From Ruminococcus sp. UBA3286 (GTDB lineage: Bacteria > Bacillota > Clostridia > Oscillospirales > Ruminococcaceae): a stretch of 12,475 bases of DNA. Under the pieces are notes generated by a model that did not search any database, had not been told where the DNA came from, and saw only the letters and a list, made by a program, of their open reading frames with translations. Where the stretch lies: positions 3,749-16,223 of the forward strand of contig DETO01000120.1 in NCBI GenBank assembly GCA_002362135.1, in the 5' to 3' direction. The translations under genes and the position numbers were made by a program. The stretch's first letter is position 1, and every line of letters begins with the position of its first letter. Below, piece after piece: positions 12,357 to 12,475 of the stretch.

Positions 12357-12475
12357 GCGTAAATTAATTTTACTATGCAGTATTATGTCAGGAACATTGT
12401 TCTCCCTGAATCCTTTGCGTAGAGAATAGTCTCTATCGTCCCTGTAAATTGCATTTCGTACCCCTTGTGGGTACG
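12357..12475 (+). repeat. Partial copy (5' part) of the multi-hairpin intergenic repeat family
   Basis: Bases 12438-12475 match the reverse complement of 1993-2030 at 36 of 38 positions. A weaker match runs back to about 12365 (TGTCAGGAAC shared, with similar spacing). It contains TAGAGA-ATAG-TCTCTA (12420-12435) and the start of the CGTACCCC/GGGTACG hairpin. It begins just after the stop codon of the tandem cyclophilin gene and is cut by the window end. No standard terminator is seen for that gene before this element. Confidence 0.75.

Noticed and set aside
1..12475. CRISPR array, tRNA, rRNA, integrase or transposase
   Set aside because: No regularly spaced direct repeats, no cloverleaf or rRNA-like sequence, and no recombinase-like protein was seen on either strand.

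Overview
The window looks like chromosomal DNA of a moderate-GC Gram-positive Clostridia, probably a Ruminococcus or other Oscillospiraceae relative. This is an inference. It rests on strong AGGAG-type ribosome binding sites, TTGACA/TATAAT promoters with 17-bp spacers, hairpin-plus-T-run terminators, a lipoprotein signal peptide, and the typical Firmicutes fusion of a membrane domain to a glycerophosphodiester phosphodiesterase. There is no sign of phage, plasmid, CRISPR, tRNA or rRNA.

Left half, all on the minus strand and read from high to low coordinates: glycogen phosphorylase (5467-7875) with its own promoter and terminator; then a likely two-gene unit of a membrane-bound XRE-type regulator (4290-5279) and a cytoplasmic GH13 alpha-glucan hydrolase (2347-4236), closed by a terminator at 2184-2209; then a membrane glycerophosphodiester phosphodiesterase (67-1866) behind a perfect-consensus promoter and a leader of about 265 nt. 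Phosphorylase and GH13 enzyme together suggest intracellular glycogen/maltodextrin turnover, with the membrane regulator as a candidate local sensor.

Right half, all on the plus strand: a two-TM protein resembling a degenerate SipW-like signal peptidase with a long acidic/Ser-rich cytoplasmic tail (8362-9555); a long structured hairpin; a membrane-anchored divergent cyclophilin lacking the usual catalytic motif (9663-10478); a 154-bp palindromic element (10531-10684); and a lipoprotein with two intact cyclophilin domains (10803-12353). The layout suggests a protein-folding or quality-control set acting outside the membrane.

The most unusual DNA is intergenic. A family of multi-hairpin repeats occurs three times: an apparently complete 231-bp copy with 14-bp terminal inverted repeats inside the phosphodiesterase leader (1879-2109), and two copies cut by the window ends (1-66 and about 12357-12475). 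The copies are very similar and, in one hairpin, differ by a paired A-T/G-C swap that keeps the stem. The 10531-10684 palindrome is a second, unrelated element. The three gene-free stretches over 300 bases (1867-2346, 7876-8361, 10479-10802) are filled by these elements, promoters and terminators as listed.
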